Shown here piece by piece: positions 37,505-48,005 of a DNA stretch of 64,000 nt. Origin of the DNA: Paracentrotus lividus. Lineage: Eukaryota; Echinodermata; Echinoidea; Camarodonta; Echinidae. Below the pieces are notes generated by a model that was given only the letters and a program-made list of their open reading frames with translations, was not told the DNA's origin and made no database searches. Location: NCBI GenBank assembly GCA_940671915.1, contig CALNVZ010003434.1, positions 25,536,010 to 25,600,009 on the forward strand, written 5' to 3'. Each line of letters starts with the position of its first letter. Within the stretch, counting starts at the first letter, position 1. Position numbers and translations under genes: made by a program.

Positions 37505-40500
37505 AAAGAGAGAATATTTTGTGATTGATGGTGAACTTCAAGTAATACCAGAAAGGGTACAAGAACCAAGCTTTATTTTGATTGTATCCTGCCGTTTTAT
37601 AAAATACATGTACATGAAAAATGGTACAGTCATGGTGGTACTGTGTCGTATGGGGCGCAGAAAAAAATACACAGTAAAAACAAATTTATAGAATCGCCCC
37701 AAAGTATATAGACATATTTCTCTGATATTTACAAAAGGACCGATCCTAACTAAAACTTGCCGACCAGGTCATTTCTATTTATGGCAATGCCACAATACAT
37801 GGTAAACAATCCAATGATCAAACATGTGACGTGAAATGCAATGAGCGAGCAAAATTCGACATTAATAATATTATACTTACCGAATTTTTGTATGGGTTCA
37901 TCTAATTTTTTTAAAAGGTAGATAAACTCTCTTTGCAAATCAAATGTGAATTTGGAGGAAATGGAGGAATATCTTTAAAGCAATGAGTCAGATTTGAATT
38001 TGATGGGAAAATACTTCAATGGAATAATAATTCTAATTATTCTATTTTCCAACCGATTTCTCTCTCCAAAAAAAAAAAAAAAAAAAGATCTCACACAAAA
38101 AAAAATCTAACAAAAATGGTTTGAGAATTTTCCCGTAATTAATAGGGGAGGGGGTCTTCTATCTCATAAACGAAATCATATTTTGTATCACTTTCAATAT
38201 GTTCCCCCTTATTTAAAAAAAAAAAAAGCATAAACAGGATAAAAACACATTTCCCAAATGTTTAAAGGGAGAAATTAGATAATTTTCATTATCACTATGC
38301 TTAAAATATTACTCATTATGGAAATTACCATGAAAAGTCTTTCCAGACCTGTATCATAGGTTAACTAGGAACAATCAAAATAATTCAAAACCATAATTTA
38401 TTTCATCATTTTCATCATTAGAAAATCCGCCAAAGTTTATAAACATATTCCCTGGTATTTGCCATCAGGATTAACCACAACTTATCTTTTACCTTAAGCC
38501 CAACATTCGGAAGGTGGTACAGTAGCTGTTCCTTGATGATTACTGACAAAGGTTGTATTGTATATCTTATCGTTTCGATGTAATAAAAAAAGAAGAAAAA
38601 AAGCTTGTTATGCATTATTTTAGTGCTTTTCATCATGATGTGTTTGGAGAGACTGATCAATCGTTTTCCAAAAAGAAATACGATTTATAAACAAGAATAA
38701 ATTAAATATATCATCGTAATCCTCTCATACACTTGGCATGCTTGGAGTAAAGCGCTTCTTAAATGAAAGCTAATCAGTCAAGACCGAATGATTGGTAAAA
38801 TTATTTGTATTGTAAGTTGTTTTATTGCCCCAAAATAGTGCTAATATTGAAAATAAATTTTGTACTGGTCATATTCAAACGTGAGTGACACGACAATTGG
38901 AGAGACAGAAGGGCGCATATCTTCGCACTTGTAGGTTATGAATGGATCATGACTACGGTGGTATAATGTAGGAGTGGCATGTGTCATTACCAGTTGGATT
39001 TGAATTTTACAATTAGTCCTGGAAATTATGATTAAAATACGGTGTGTGAGTGACACGACAAATTTTGGTCATGGGTTTCTGACCATTATTGGTTATGGTT
39101 GGATTTGTGCCCAAGTAGATCTCTAAGGCCCGAATTCACAGCGGTGGGTTAAATAAGTGCTGGTAAATGTACATGAATAGTGTACCTCTCTGGCATTTAT
39201 AGCACTTATAAATTATTCCCTCTTTGTGGAAAATTATCCACCTCTATGCGTCGTGAGTGACACGACATCCAAAACGTGAGTGACACGACCACTGCAAAAA
39301 ATGCAACTATTCAAGTAAATGACTATGATCCAAATTATCTGTGTGTATGTATTAGAGAAGTCCATGATAACTACTTTACGCCAAAAAAAAAAGAAAATCT
39401 GTCAAAATTGACTAGATACAAGAATAAGAGGTATTTAAAGCACCATAGTCCCTTATGTGCAAATTCCTGTTTGATCAATTACTCAGCGTAAGAAAACTGG
39501 GTCACATAATGTTTGAACTTAATAAATGGTTGTATTGAAAAGAAGCCTTTGTGTTCATTTCAGATCCTAATTTGCAATTTCAAAGGCTCAGCGCCACATT
39601 AAAATTTCAGCTCCATGTCCACTTTTAAGTGAATATATATATATATGATCTATCGTATTTTGTATAACGAAAAATTTAGTATTAAAAAATTTCTCCTTAA
39701 AAAAACCATAAAAGTTCCGGCAGCAGAGCTTTAAGAATATGTGTATTTTTACTGCACAATTAACTATACACAGCCCCGTTGCCGAAGGCGACGGGGCTGT
39801 ACTTCCACCACCTCCATTTACAGCGAAATAATCAGCGATGATGAGCGCTCAGGTGATTATACTGGTCAATTTAATCAATCTAATGTTAAAATGTTGTTGT
39901 AAGGTTTCTATGATGTTTCACGCGTAACAACGACTAAAAATAAAAGTATATAAGAGCTTCTTGACTTACCAAATTGAATTTTCCGTTGGCCTTGTCTCTT
40001 CTCATAGTGTTGGTGCCATCGCTGCCATTTTCTATGACGTCATTTTACTGTGCGAAAACGTATGGCGAAGACAACGCACGCACGAAGAAATATACGTTGA
40101 TGGACTCAATTTTCCTGTATTTTTCTACATTATTAGTTGATTACTTCATGTGAAACATTCGCAGATGTCACCAATTCGAGGAAAAACTTCAAAAATTTGA
40201 TTCAATGTGAGTATGAATTCAAATAAGGTATTTTTGACCACGAAATTTGTGGTCATGTATAGATATTTTCAAAACTTCGCCAAATATGTCTACTGGTTCG
40301 TCAGTTCCCGTCGCTTCGCGACGGGGGCTGGTCGGTTTACTGCACAATTTGCAGTAAGAATACAAGAAATTTGGTATATGGGGTATGAAATTTGACAACT
40401 TTCCCGTAATAAAAATGTTTATTTCAATAATTATTATGATTATATGAGAGTGTATTATTAGGTGGTATTTTTTAAATTGTGTAATGAATGTCTGTTAATT

Positions 40501-41396
40501 TATCTGTCGAAATGAAATTATATAAAATGAAATGTACATGTATAAAATTGCATTAAGCTATTGAATATCTTAGGCATTTCTCTTACATTTAGTTCTTTGT
40601 ATTATGTATTTATTATAATAAAATAATGTGTGTATGTGGTACCAACATAAAGCCAAATGATTTTTCTTGCTGATGCGCTTTGTTCTGTATAATTTGCTTT
40701 CGTAAAACAAAAGTTATGCTAAATTTTGTGCGACGAGGAACAAATCGAAATTGAGCACTTCATGACCATTATGCGAAACCTATACACAAAGGCATGGGAG
40801 AGCGTGCGAAAAATGGATTTTTCTTCATTGTAGAAAACTAGTCATATTTCAAAAATTACAACACCAAATGTGATGAAAAAATTGCAGGGGAAAGTCTGAT
40901 ATTCTTGCTTTACGAAAATACCAAACAATAGCAGGCTGTGCTTAATCTTCATACTTAAAAAAATGTTTTCCACTTGTACCATTTTATTTGACACAGACTG
41001 TACATGTGTAAATATAAATATATTCATATACAATCTATTTTATAATTCTTACTTTGTTTAACGATGAAAATGAATTAAACCTAAATGTAATTGAATTTTC
41101 ATTATTTAAAGCTAATTTTATTCAGGATTTAAGGCTTTATTATTTCTCATAGACACACCTATAAAACCGAAATTGGTAATACCACTTATCAGATAGCACG
41201 TATATATTATGTCTATTCTTATAATGATTCAGTGCAAAAGAAATTATCCCAGTTCAGTTGCCAAACCATTCAGTATAATAATTATTTAAGATGAATACTT
41301 ACCACAAATAACGTAGCAAGGCAGCATCAACACAAAGACTATAAAAATGTTAATTTTTAAACCAAGAACAAAATTCATATTCATAGCTGACGCCAT
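26732..41396 (-). CDS. Three-SRCR-domain type I membrane receptor, five exons, 421 aa
   Basis: SRCR proteins are secreted or surface receptors that bind microbial or modified ligands; the family is greatly expanded in sea urchin immunity. The exons are 41396-41303 (signal peptide), 36216-35905, 34884-34573 and 28602-28285 (one SRCR domain each) and 26961-26732 (membrane helix and tail). All four introns are phase 1, so domain exons can be shuffled in frame. The joined frame is open for 421 residues: signal 1-31, SRCR 32-135, 136-239 and 240-345, stalk/TM/tail 346-421. Each domain carries the VEGDVRL-type start, a W-G-x-[IV]-C core, CRQLG and a terminal x-C-x-G. Each has six cysteines, although single-exon SRCR domains usually belong to the eight-cysteine group. 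Extra exons hidden in the large introns cannot be excluded without transcripts. Confidence 0.8.
27531..28284. other. SRCR intron 4, remainder
   Basis: AT-rich sequence with a weak inverted symmetry around aaagtttgtacc and cttggtacaag (about 27870-28010). No exon or recognised element. Confidence 0.4.
28285..28602 (-). CDS. SRCR receptor exon 4: third SRCR domain
   Basis: The acceptor is cgtttgtttag and the donor gttagt. The exon is 318 nt, phase 1 to phase 1. Motifs are [56 protein letters not shown] and [12 protein letters not shown]. It is the best-conserved of the three domains. It lies 6 kb from exon 3 because a 4.8-kb transposable element fills the intron. Confidence 0.87.
29737..31557. 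mobile_element. 1.8-kb element nested in copy B, ATTT target duplication
   Basis: The ends are GTGATGCGTCACGTCGAAA and the complement of GTGATACGTCTTGTCGAAA. It is flanked by ATTT on both sides (29733-29736, 31558-31561), while copy A has the unoccupied sequence there (agatttccgct on the same strand). It carries no convincing transposase; short open frames inside show no recognised domain. A 4-bp duplication narrows but does not settle the superfamily. Confidence 0.72.
32150..32412. mobile_element. GAGACGTCTC palindromic element in the inverted copy
   Basis: This is the mirror partner of 2268-2533, with the same GGTATCTCAC ends and internal GGAGACGTCTCC words. A second, truncated unit lies at 31862-32046. 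Confidence 0.7.
34573..34884 (-). CDS. SRCR receptor exon 3: second SRCR domain
   Basis: The acceptor is ttatttctttttcaag and the donor gtgagt. The exon is 312 nt, phase 1 to phase 1. Motifs are [42 protein letters not shown] and GVQCNG. The core [10 protein letters not shown] keeps the acidic cluster typical of SRCR cation sites. A 0.3-kb palindromic element sits about 100 bp upstream in the intron. Confidence 0.86.
34983..35298. mobile_element. GTTGGGCCAACGT palindromic element in SRCR intron 2
   Basis: The left end ccagatagcaaggttacgtt and the right end aacgtaaccttgctatctg are inverted repeats, with about ten GTTGGnCCAACG words between. It lies about 100 bp upstream of the SRCR2 acceptor on the minus strand. 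Confidence 0.72.
35905..36216 (-). CDS. SRCR receptor exon 2: first SRCR domain
   Basis: The acceptor tgttctttcag is followed by AGCGTGAGGGGCAATTACG and the donor is gtaagc. The exon is 312 nt, phase 1 to phase 1. Visible motifs are [46 protein letters not shown] and ECG. There are six cysteines. Confidence 0.85.
36217..39760. other. SRCR intron 1, first part
   Basis: Contains a (CA)n run (36527-36610), a (GT)n run (37466-37498), AT-rich sequence, and a GTGAGTGACACGAC word element at about 38867-39290. No exon seen; short open frames here are low complexity. Confidence 0.45.
38867..39290 (+). repeat. GTGAGTGACACGAC word element, copy 1
   Basis: The word GTGAGTGACACGAC occurs near 38881, 39046, 39253 and 39275. 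The body resembles the reverse complement of 61076-61550 (for example catgggtttctgaccattat). Confidence 0.65.
39761..40339. mobile_element. 579-bp element with 9-bp target duplication, copy 1 (SRCR intron 1)
   Basis: It is flanked by the direct repeat CTGCACAAT (39752-39760 and 40340-40348). It starts TAACTATACACAGCCCC and ends GGCTGGTCGGTTTA. A 13-bp-stem hairpin (39771-39799) lies at the left end and a perfect 8-bp-stem hairpin CCCGTCGC-TTC-GCGACGGG (40307-40325) at the right. There is no coding capacity. It is nearly identical to 58788-59376. Confidence 0.82.
40725..41000 (+). repeat. Dispersed repeat also found at 17330-17870
   Basis: Shared landmarks are tgtgtgacgacga, acctacacagaggcatg, gcagaaaactaatca, tggaaataccata and cattttatttgacac. 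It provides the empty site for the insertion at 17515-17711. A short relative occurs near 36368. Confidence 0.65.
41303..41396 (-). CDS. SRCR receptor exon 1: signal peptide
   Basis: The ATG at 41396 opens [18 protein letters not shown], followed by a hydrophobic core ending LPCYVIC and the donor gtaagt at 41302. It encodes 31 residues plus one base, so it ends in phase 1, which matches the SRCR exons downstream. Membership in this gene is inferred from phase, strand and position. Confidence 0.68.
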
Positions 41397-41553
41397 TTTA
41401 ATACAACTGCAACTGAAATTGTTTGAAAGGCTTTGGTATTCCACTATAGTGAGTACATGTACTTGACATTATAACGTACGCGCAATGCAAATAGGGATAG
41501 AGAGTTTGCTTGATAAGGAGAAATCGGAAGGGATTGAGAGAGAGAGAGAGAGA

Positions 41554-41830
41554 GACCAAATCAGAGAATACCGTGAAGGTCATCGCCGACGCCACTTGTC
41601 TAAGCATCCTGATGCTTTTCTCGAAGGTACTGCCGCCGGACCCTCGACCTCGAGGTCGTCGAGCGACCAGATCAGAGAATACCGTGAAGGTCATCGCCGA
41701 CGCCACTTGTCTAAGCATCCTGATGCTGTTTTCGAAAGTACTGACGCCGGACCATCGACTTCGGGGCCGTCGAGTGACCAGATCACAGCTAAGTATCGAG
41801 AGAGACATCGCCCAACGCAGCTCGTCTGAG
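41554..41830 (+). repeat. 111-bp in-frame tandem repeat in retrotransposon ORF1
   Basis: There are two full copies and a third partial one, at exact 111-bp spacing (37 codons), each beginning DQI and containing EGHRRRHLSKHPDA and AGPSTS. The charged, low-complexity character suits an RNA-binding or disordered N-terminus. A GAGA run precedes it. Confidence 0.7.
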
Positions 41831-42579
41831 CTTCCTGATGTAGTTATAGAAGGCGATTCGATGATCAAAACACATCGAGGGCCGACTCTTGAGCCGAAAA
41901 CGTAAAGTTGTCTGCCATTCAAACCCAGGGGCAAAGGTGGCCAACATCTCCTCGAAGGTTACTGATGGTGTAAAGAGGAAAGGGTGACGTCATTCTACAT
42001 GTCGGGACGATGACTTGTCGAAGGAAGAGGGAAGTACATACACCGCCGATAACATCATATCCCTTGCAGACGATGTGATTTCATCGAATGGCTGTGAAGT
42101 TTGGCTTATCGGTATCAATTCATCGCAGGTGTGGGAATCGGCACATCAGAGACGGCCGGGTCGATGGGGTAAATGAGGCGATTGAGGAGAGCTGCTAAGG
42201 AAACGGAGATGGGGATACATCGGATTAACAACAACATCGGAGAAAAGGCACCTTGGTAGATGGGGTCCATATCAACAAGGCAGGACAAGGTCTTCTTGCT
42301 TCAAATCTCGACGTTTCGTAGAGCGACCTCGTGGGCAACTTTCTCGTGTTACCCCAAAAAGGACCTACGCCTGAAGCAGTGATGGGATCTTCTACACAGG
42401 ATTTCGAGAGGATCCACCAAGAGGGAGGTGAAATCCACCACTGCCCATCCTTGGCTTTCACTGACGAAAGCTCAACAGGGATGGCACGGAGCATCTATGT
42501 CTCGTCATGGCAACTTGCAGACAGTAAGAACGACCAACTCCTTTATTCTTGGCCGAGGAAGCTTATCCGTTGTAAAGTC

Positions 42580-42663
42580 ACTGAAAACATGGAATTATGT
42601 AACTACTTTATGTTACCTCTGATATTATTATTATCTGGCGATATTGAATTGAACCCAGGTCCA
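42580..42663 (+). other. 2A-like ribosome-skipping motif in the retrotransposon
   Basis: The frame starting MELCNYFMLPL runs through a hydrophobic stretch to SGDIELNPGP, matching the D-[VI]-E-x-N-P-G-P signature. Such motifs are established in CR1-type non-LTR elements of sea urchin and other invertebrates, where they separate or target the N-terminal part of the polyprotein. The motif itself is intact, although the frame stops nine residues after it. Confidence 0.82.
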
Positions 42664-45600
42664 ATATTTAAATTCCCCTTGTGGTAACTGTGAAAACCAG
42701 TGAAATCAAACCACATGGCCTTCTTTGCTTTACTTGTGAAAGATGGTTTCACATCAATGTCAAAGTATTAGCTTTGAAATCGTATACAGACTTATATTTG
42801 AGACCAAATGAAAAATGGTCCTGTTTAACATGTTGTTTACCACCTTTTTGTGATTCGTTTATTTCAAGACTATGGGAAAACAAAAGGAAATTATACTAAG
42901 ATACTTTAAACGTTTTGGTAACGTAAATGAGTCTAATTTACAGCCAAATGTTTAAACGAACATGTTGTAGACGAACTCGGGCCTACTACTCTTTATGAAA
43001 ATTTTGACAAAATGTTTAATATCCATGATATCAGGGGTCTGCATTTTTTACATTTGAACGTAAGATCTGTCTTACATAAGATTTCAGAAACTGCGAATTC
43101 TTTTTTCAAGAAAAAACTTCGCAGTCATTGGTTTTACAGAGACATGGTTAAATGACTCAATAAACGACGAAGAAATTAATATAGATGGATATAAAGTCGT
43201 ACGCCATGATAGGACTTCAAGATCGGAGGTGGTGTTTGTATATATATTTAGGAATGATATCACTTTCAAATATCAATCCTGATATACCAACTGATGATAT
43301 TGAATCATTGTGGATTAATGTACTTTTACCAAGAATCAAAAAATTGTTGTGGGTGTTTTGTATAGACCCCAAAGAATAATACGTTTGTAGAGAAATTATC
43401 ATATTCTCTAGAAAATATAAGAAAAGATGATGAAGTTATCATTTTAGGAGATATGAATATATGTCTGCTTCGTGAGTCTCCATTGTCCAAAAAATATAGC
43501 GAGTTGTTGAATGTTTATGGTTTAAGCCAGCTTATCGATAAGCCTACTCGAGTCACGCCGACTTGCTCATTTATTAGATCACGTAATCTGTACAACATAA
43601 ATAATATCAGTCAGCACGGTACAATTGATATTGGTATAAGCGATCATTTCCTTCACCTATTGTACTAGGAAAAGTACTAAACTTGCTATTGGACTGCATA
43701 AAACAGTTATCTTTAAGATCATTGAAAAATTATAACGAAGAAGCGTTTAATAATCACTATCTCTCGTTGACTGGTCACTAAATAACTAAATTGTACTGAT
43801 GTAAATATAGCTTGGTCATTTTTTCAAGATGTTTTTACCTCAAACTTTAAACATGTTTGCTCCACGTAAACAGGTTAGGATTAAACAAAGAACAGAGAAG
43901 TGGATGAACAAAGATATTCTGTGCCTAATTAGAGAGAGAAACATAGCTTCAAAAATTGGAAGAAACATATGAATGACGAAACGCTCTCAAAAAATATCGA
44001 TTATTACGAAATTTGATTCAAAGAAAAGTTAGGAAGGCCAAACTCGAGTACTTGCAAAACCAGATAGAAGAAAATAAGCAAGATTCGAGGAAGCTTTGGA
44101 AGAATTGAAAAACTTGGGATTGAAAAAATAAGAAAACAAAGAACAAGAGTCTGTCATCGTGTCGACGGCCAATTATGTCATGACAACTGACAATCGCTGA
44201 CGAATTCAATTCTTATTTTACAAATGTTGCTGCAAACTTGGTTAAAAAACTACCACCATCCAATAATCTTTTCAATGCAGATAATCATTGTATTTCGTGA
44301 CTTTTATAAAGAAAAAGGTGTACTCGAAAATAGTTTTGTGTTATACAGTAAGTGAGCAATTTGTGTTTAACGAGTTGCGCAAATTAAACGTATTCTAAAG
44401 GTATTGGATTAGACATGATTCCGCTAAATTTTGAAAGATGCGCTAAGAGTATATATGGACCTTTGTGTAATATAATAATATATAGTATTAGAACGAGTAC
44501 TTTTCCAGACGACATGAAAATAGCCAAAGTAACACCATTGTATAAAAAGAAAGCAAGACAAGAAGTTGGAAATTATAGACCAATAAGTGTATTAAGTGTT
44601 GTATCCAAATTTTTGAAAAATCTATTCATGTTCAACTTGAAAGATATTATAAAGAAAGAAATATCATTTATGATTTTCAATCTGGCTTTAGACATGACTA
44701 TTCAACCGAAACATGTCTAATTCATTTGACAGATTATGTGAGGACCGAAACATTCACATGGAAACTACGTTGGTATGGTCCTTCTTGACCTACAAAAGCA
44801 TTTTGATACTGTTAATCACGAGATATTATTGACTAAGTTAAAAGTAATGGGTTTCAGCACCGAAACTTTGGCATGGTTCAGATCATATTTATCAAATCGA
44901 CACCAGGTGGTATCGTTTCATGATGTATACTCCAGATTACTACCAATAACTTGTGGTGTTCCACAAGGAAGTATTTAGGCCCAATCCTATTTACGAGTTT
45001 AATATTAATGATATGTGTATTTGTGTAAAAGACTGTAAGCTGTTACTTTAATGCTGATGACAGCGTGTTACTTTTTTCAAAGTCCTAACCCAAAACTTGT
45101 TGAGAAAAACTCAGCGAAGAAATGTCAATATGTGTTGATTTGGATGACTGATAATTAGCTATCTTACATTTGGGTAAAACAGAAAGTATTTTGTTTTCCA
45201 AACAAAAGTAATAAGAAAAAGGAAGATGAATTCAACGTAGCTTACAAAGATCAAATCATTCAGAAAAAAGAATCCGTTAAGTATCTTGGCATCGAATTAA
45301 ATTGTAAGGTTTCATTTTGTTCTTTAGTAGAATCTATTGTAAAGAAGGCAAACTCCCGTTTGAAAATTTTTGTATAGATATCAAAATTGTATGAATCTAC
45401 ATGCAAGGCGTATATTATGTTTTGCTCTCATTCAATGTTTATTCGATTATTAAACGCTGCGTGGTATTCTAATTTAGGCAAATTAGATCAAAAGAAGTTG
45501 AAAATCACACAAAATAAGATGGTAAGATTCATCAATTGTTTAGGCCCAAGATCTCATGTTGGTTACGAGAGGCTCTCTGCAGCTGGTCTACTGATGTAAA

Positions 45601-46208
45601 TCAAAGATCAAAACAATTAATACTGCACCATGCCACAACAAAATTTACCACTCGAGAGCAAATCATTATATTGGCCTCAACTTTAACCTTGTCTCAAACT
45701 TACATAATTATGATACAAGAATAGTCATTATAACTTTAGCTTGCCAGGGCGAGTTGGTAGTATTGGAGTCTTATTGGCAATTGCTTTTATTACAATGCCA
45801 TCAAATACTGGAATTCTCTTCCTAATCATATTAAAGCAATAGAAAACTACGGACATTTCAAAAGAGTGCTTAAGGAGTTTCTTTCAATTGAGACTAAAAC
45901 AATTGAGCAAGCGACGTTGTAACGACAGTATGATATGCCTTGAAATATTATTTTCTCAATGTTTTACTTTAATTTATTTAATGTGTTTATGTTTTGAACT
46001 AGTTTTTATGTGTTAATTAACTGTTTAAAGTTTGCTGTAAATACGTTCCATGTATATATTATAATTTATAATTTTTGTACCTGTATTAACTTTATTCTAT
46101 TGTGTTGGGCCCCGTTGTAAATAAGCTCTAGGGCTTTCATGGGTCATCCCGTCAAGCTTATGTGAATGTTGTTTATACTTGACAAAATAAATCAAATCAA
46201 ATCAAATC

Positions 46209-46489
46209 AGAGAGAAAGGGAGAGGGGGGGGGGGGGGGAGAAAGGGGATACTTCAATCAGGCATTGCTTACTTTTTGATGAATAATTTGTGACCCAATAC
46301 AAACTGAAAGTTATGGAGCAAAGAGAGAGAGAGGGAGAGAGACAGGGCGGCGGAGACGGGGGGGGCCTGGGGGGGCCGGGCCCCCCACTTTTTTGCCAAA
46401 AATTTTAATATTTTCTTAGGGAAAAAAGGAAAAGAAAGAAAAAGAAGAACGGGAAGGAGAGGCAAATGTGTTTAAAATACATTACCTTC
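46209..46489. other. Low-complexity GA/G-rich sequence after the retrotransposon
   Basis: Contains gaga and poly-G runs and a ggggggcctggg...cgggccccccactttt segment. No gene. Confidence 0.45.
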
Positions 46490-47611
46490 GAGTGCATTAG
46501 AAGCCATTTTTTTTCTGCTCGCGCGCATCGCGCTCGCAAGGTTCTCTCAATAAGGCCCTTATGTCCCATATGAGTAAAGTTATGTAATTTTGTCTACTCG
46601 CACTTGGCCCTTGTAATTTATTTTTGTTATAATTGAGGTGATCTTGACCCATAGAAGAATTCAAACAAAAGAAATAAGATGGAAAATGTACGTAAAATAT
46701 ACGGTGTCAAAAAGCAAATTTTCAGAACGCGCTTCGCGCTCGCAAATTTCTCTCAGAAAGACTGATTCCTGACGTCCGCAAAATGAAGTGATGGATGTCA
46801 ATCAAATTTCAAAATCTAGAATACACTACCTTCAGTTAATTATAAGTCACATTTTTTCGGCTCGCGCTTCGCGCTCGCAAACTTTCTTTTAAAGCTCATT
46901 TACTGATCCCTGGCGTCCCAAATAATGTTATGTAAAATTTTCTGGCTCGCGTTTCGCGCTTGCAATTTATTTTTGTTAAAATGAAGGTGATCGTTAACCA
47001 GCTAGCAACAGAATTCAAACAAATATACATAAGAGTAGGCCTAGAGGGCCCTGAGGGGGAAATGTGCGTAAAATATACGGCGTTATTTGTGTCATTATAA
47101 GCCAAAATTTCAGCTTGCGCTTTGCACTCGCAAATTTCTCTCAGAAAGACTAATTCCTGACATCGCAAAGTGAAGAGGTGGATGTTAATTTTCAAAATTT
47201 TACAAATTTAGAATACACTACCTTCAGTTAATTATAAGTCGAGTTTTTCGGCTCGCGCTCGTAAATTTCTCTTAGATGGAATGACAATTCTCAAAATGTG
47301 TCGAGAACACACTACCTTCAGGTCAGTATAAGCCAAAATTTTGGCTCGCGCTTCGGCTTGCAAATTTCCGTAGAAAAGTTTATTATACTAGGCTGACCCC
47401 TCACTTCGCGCTCGAATATGGTCTGCTCAAATTTTCTCTCAGAAAGACTGACTCCTGACATTGTAAAGTGAAGTGATGGGATGTAAATTTCAAATTATGT
47501 CTAGAATACATTATATCCCTTATCTAAGATTGTTTGCATTGAGAGTGTACACAAGGAGAAAAAGAATAGTTTAACTAAGAAAAACGTTTCTCAAGAAATA
47601 GTTCGTTTTTC

Positions 47612-47684
47612 TTCATGACGTCACGCATTGTACATTTTTTCCCTAGGGAAAAAATGTACTATGCGTGACGTCATTTTTTGGATG
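47612..47684. repeat. Palindrome around CCCTAGGG
   Basis: atgacgtcacgcattgtaca on the left and its near-perfect complement on the right are joined by tttttccctagggaaaaa. The arms are about 30 bp with almost no spacer. Confidence 0.8.
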
Positions 47685-47834
47685 CACAACAAGGACCAGT
47701 GATGGAGCAGTGAATTTTGGATGAAATTTTTGAAAAATTGATTTTATTGGATCCAGAAGAAAGGTAAGCATAGACTATATAATTTTGTTCATTAAAAAAA
47801 TTAAAAGGAATGGTATTATAGTGGAAGGGATATA

Positions 47835-48005
47835 AAACAAATATACAATGACTCATTCTCAGAACAGGTTAAAACTATTCGCACTCAGGAACATCACATA
47901 GTACTATTCTCTCTCGGCCGATGCCCTCGAGAGAATAGTACTATGTGATGTTCCTTCGATGCGAATAGTTTTAACCAGATCCTCGATTGTCATTGTATAT
48001 TTGTA
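47835..48005. repeat. Long hairpin around CTCGGCCGATGCCCTCGAG
   Basis: The left arm aggaacatcacatagtacta pairs with tagtactatgtgatgttcc. Outer arms continue through aaactattcgca / gcgaatagtttt and attgtatatttg with mismatches. The stem is roughly 75 bp in total. Confidence 0.75.

Larger units (their letters stand above)
41480..46208 (+). mobile_element. Decayed CR1-like non-LTR retrotransposon with SGNH ORF1, 2A motif, PHD-like finger, endonuclease and RT
   Basis: Blocks in order: a 111-bp in-frame repeat (from about 41554, 41665 and 41776); SGNH-esterase-like motifs GDSMIK (about 41852), HVGT (about 41996) and VDGVHINK (42256-42279); the 2A motif DIELNPGP (42640-42663); a PHD-like CGNC...CERWFHI...CLTC (about 42676-42840); endonuclease LHLNVRS (about 43050) and ETWLND; reverse transcriptase NYRPISVLS (about 44570), DLQKHFDTVNHEIL (about 44785), GVPQGSI and FNADD in place of YADD (about 45048). 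The 3' end is a short ATCAA tandem, typical of the group. Many frameshifts and stops show it is inactive. The left boundary is approximate. Confidence 0.85.

Noticed and set aside
41398-41934. 178-codon open frame on the minus strand next to the SRCR start
   Set aside because: It is the antisense of the 111-bp repeat and esterase-like ORF1 of the retrotransposon.
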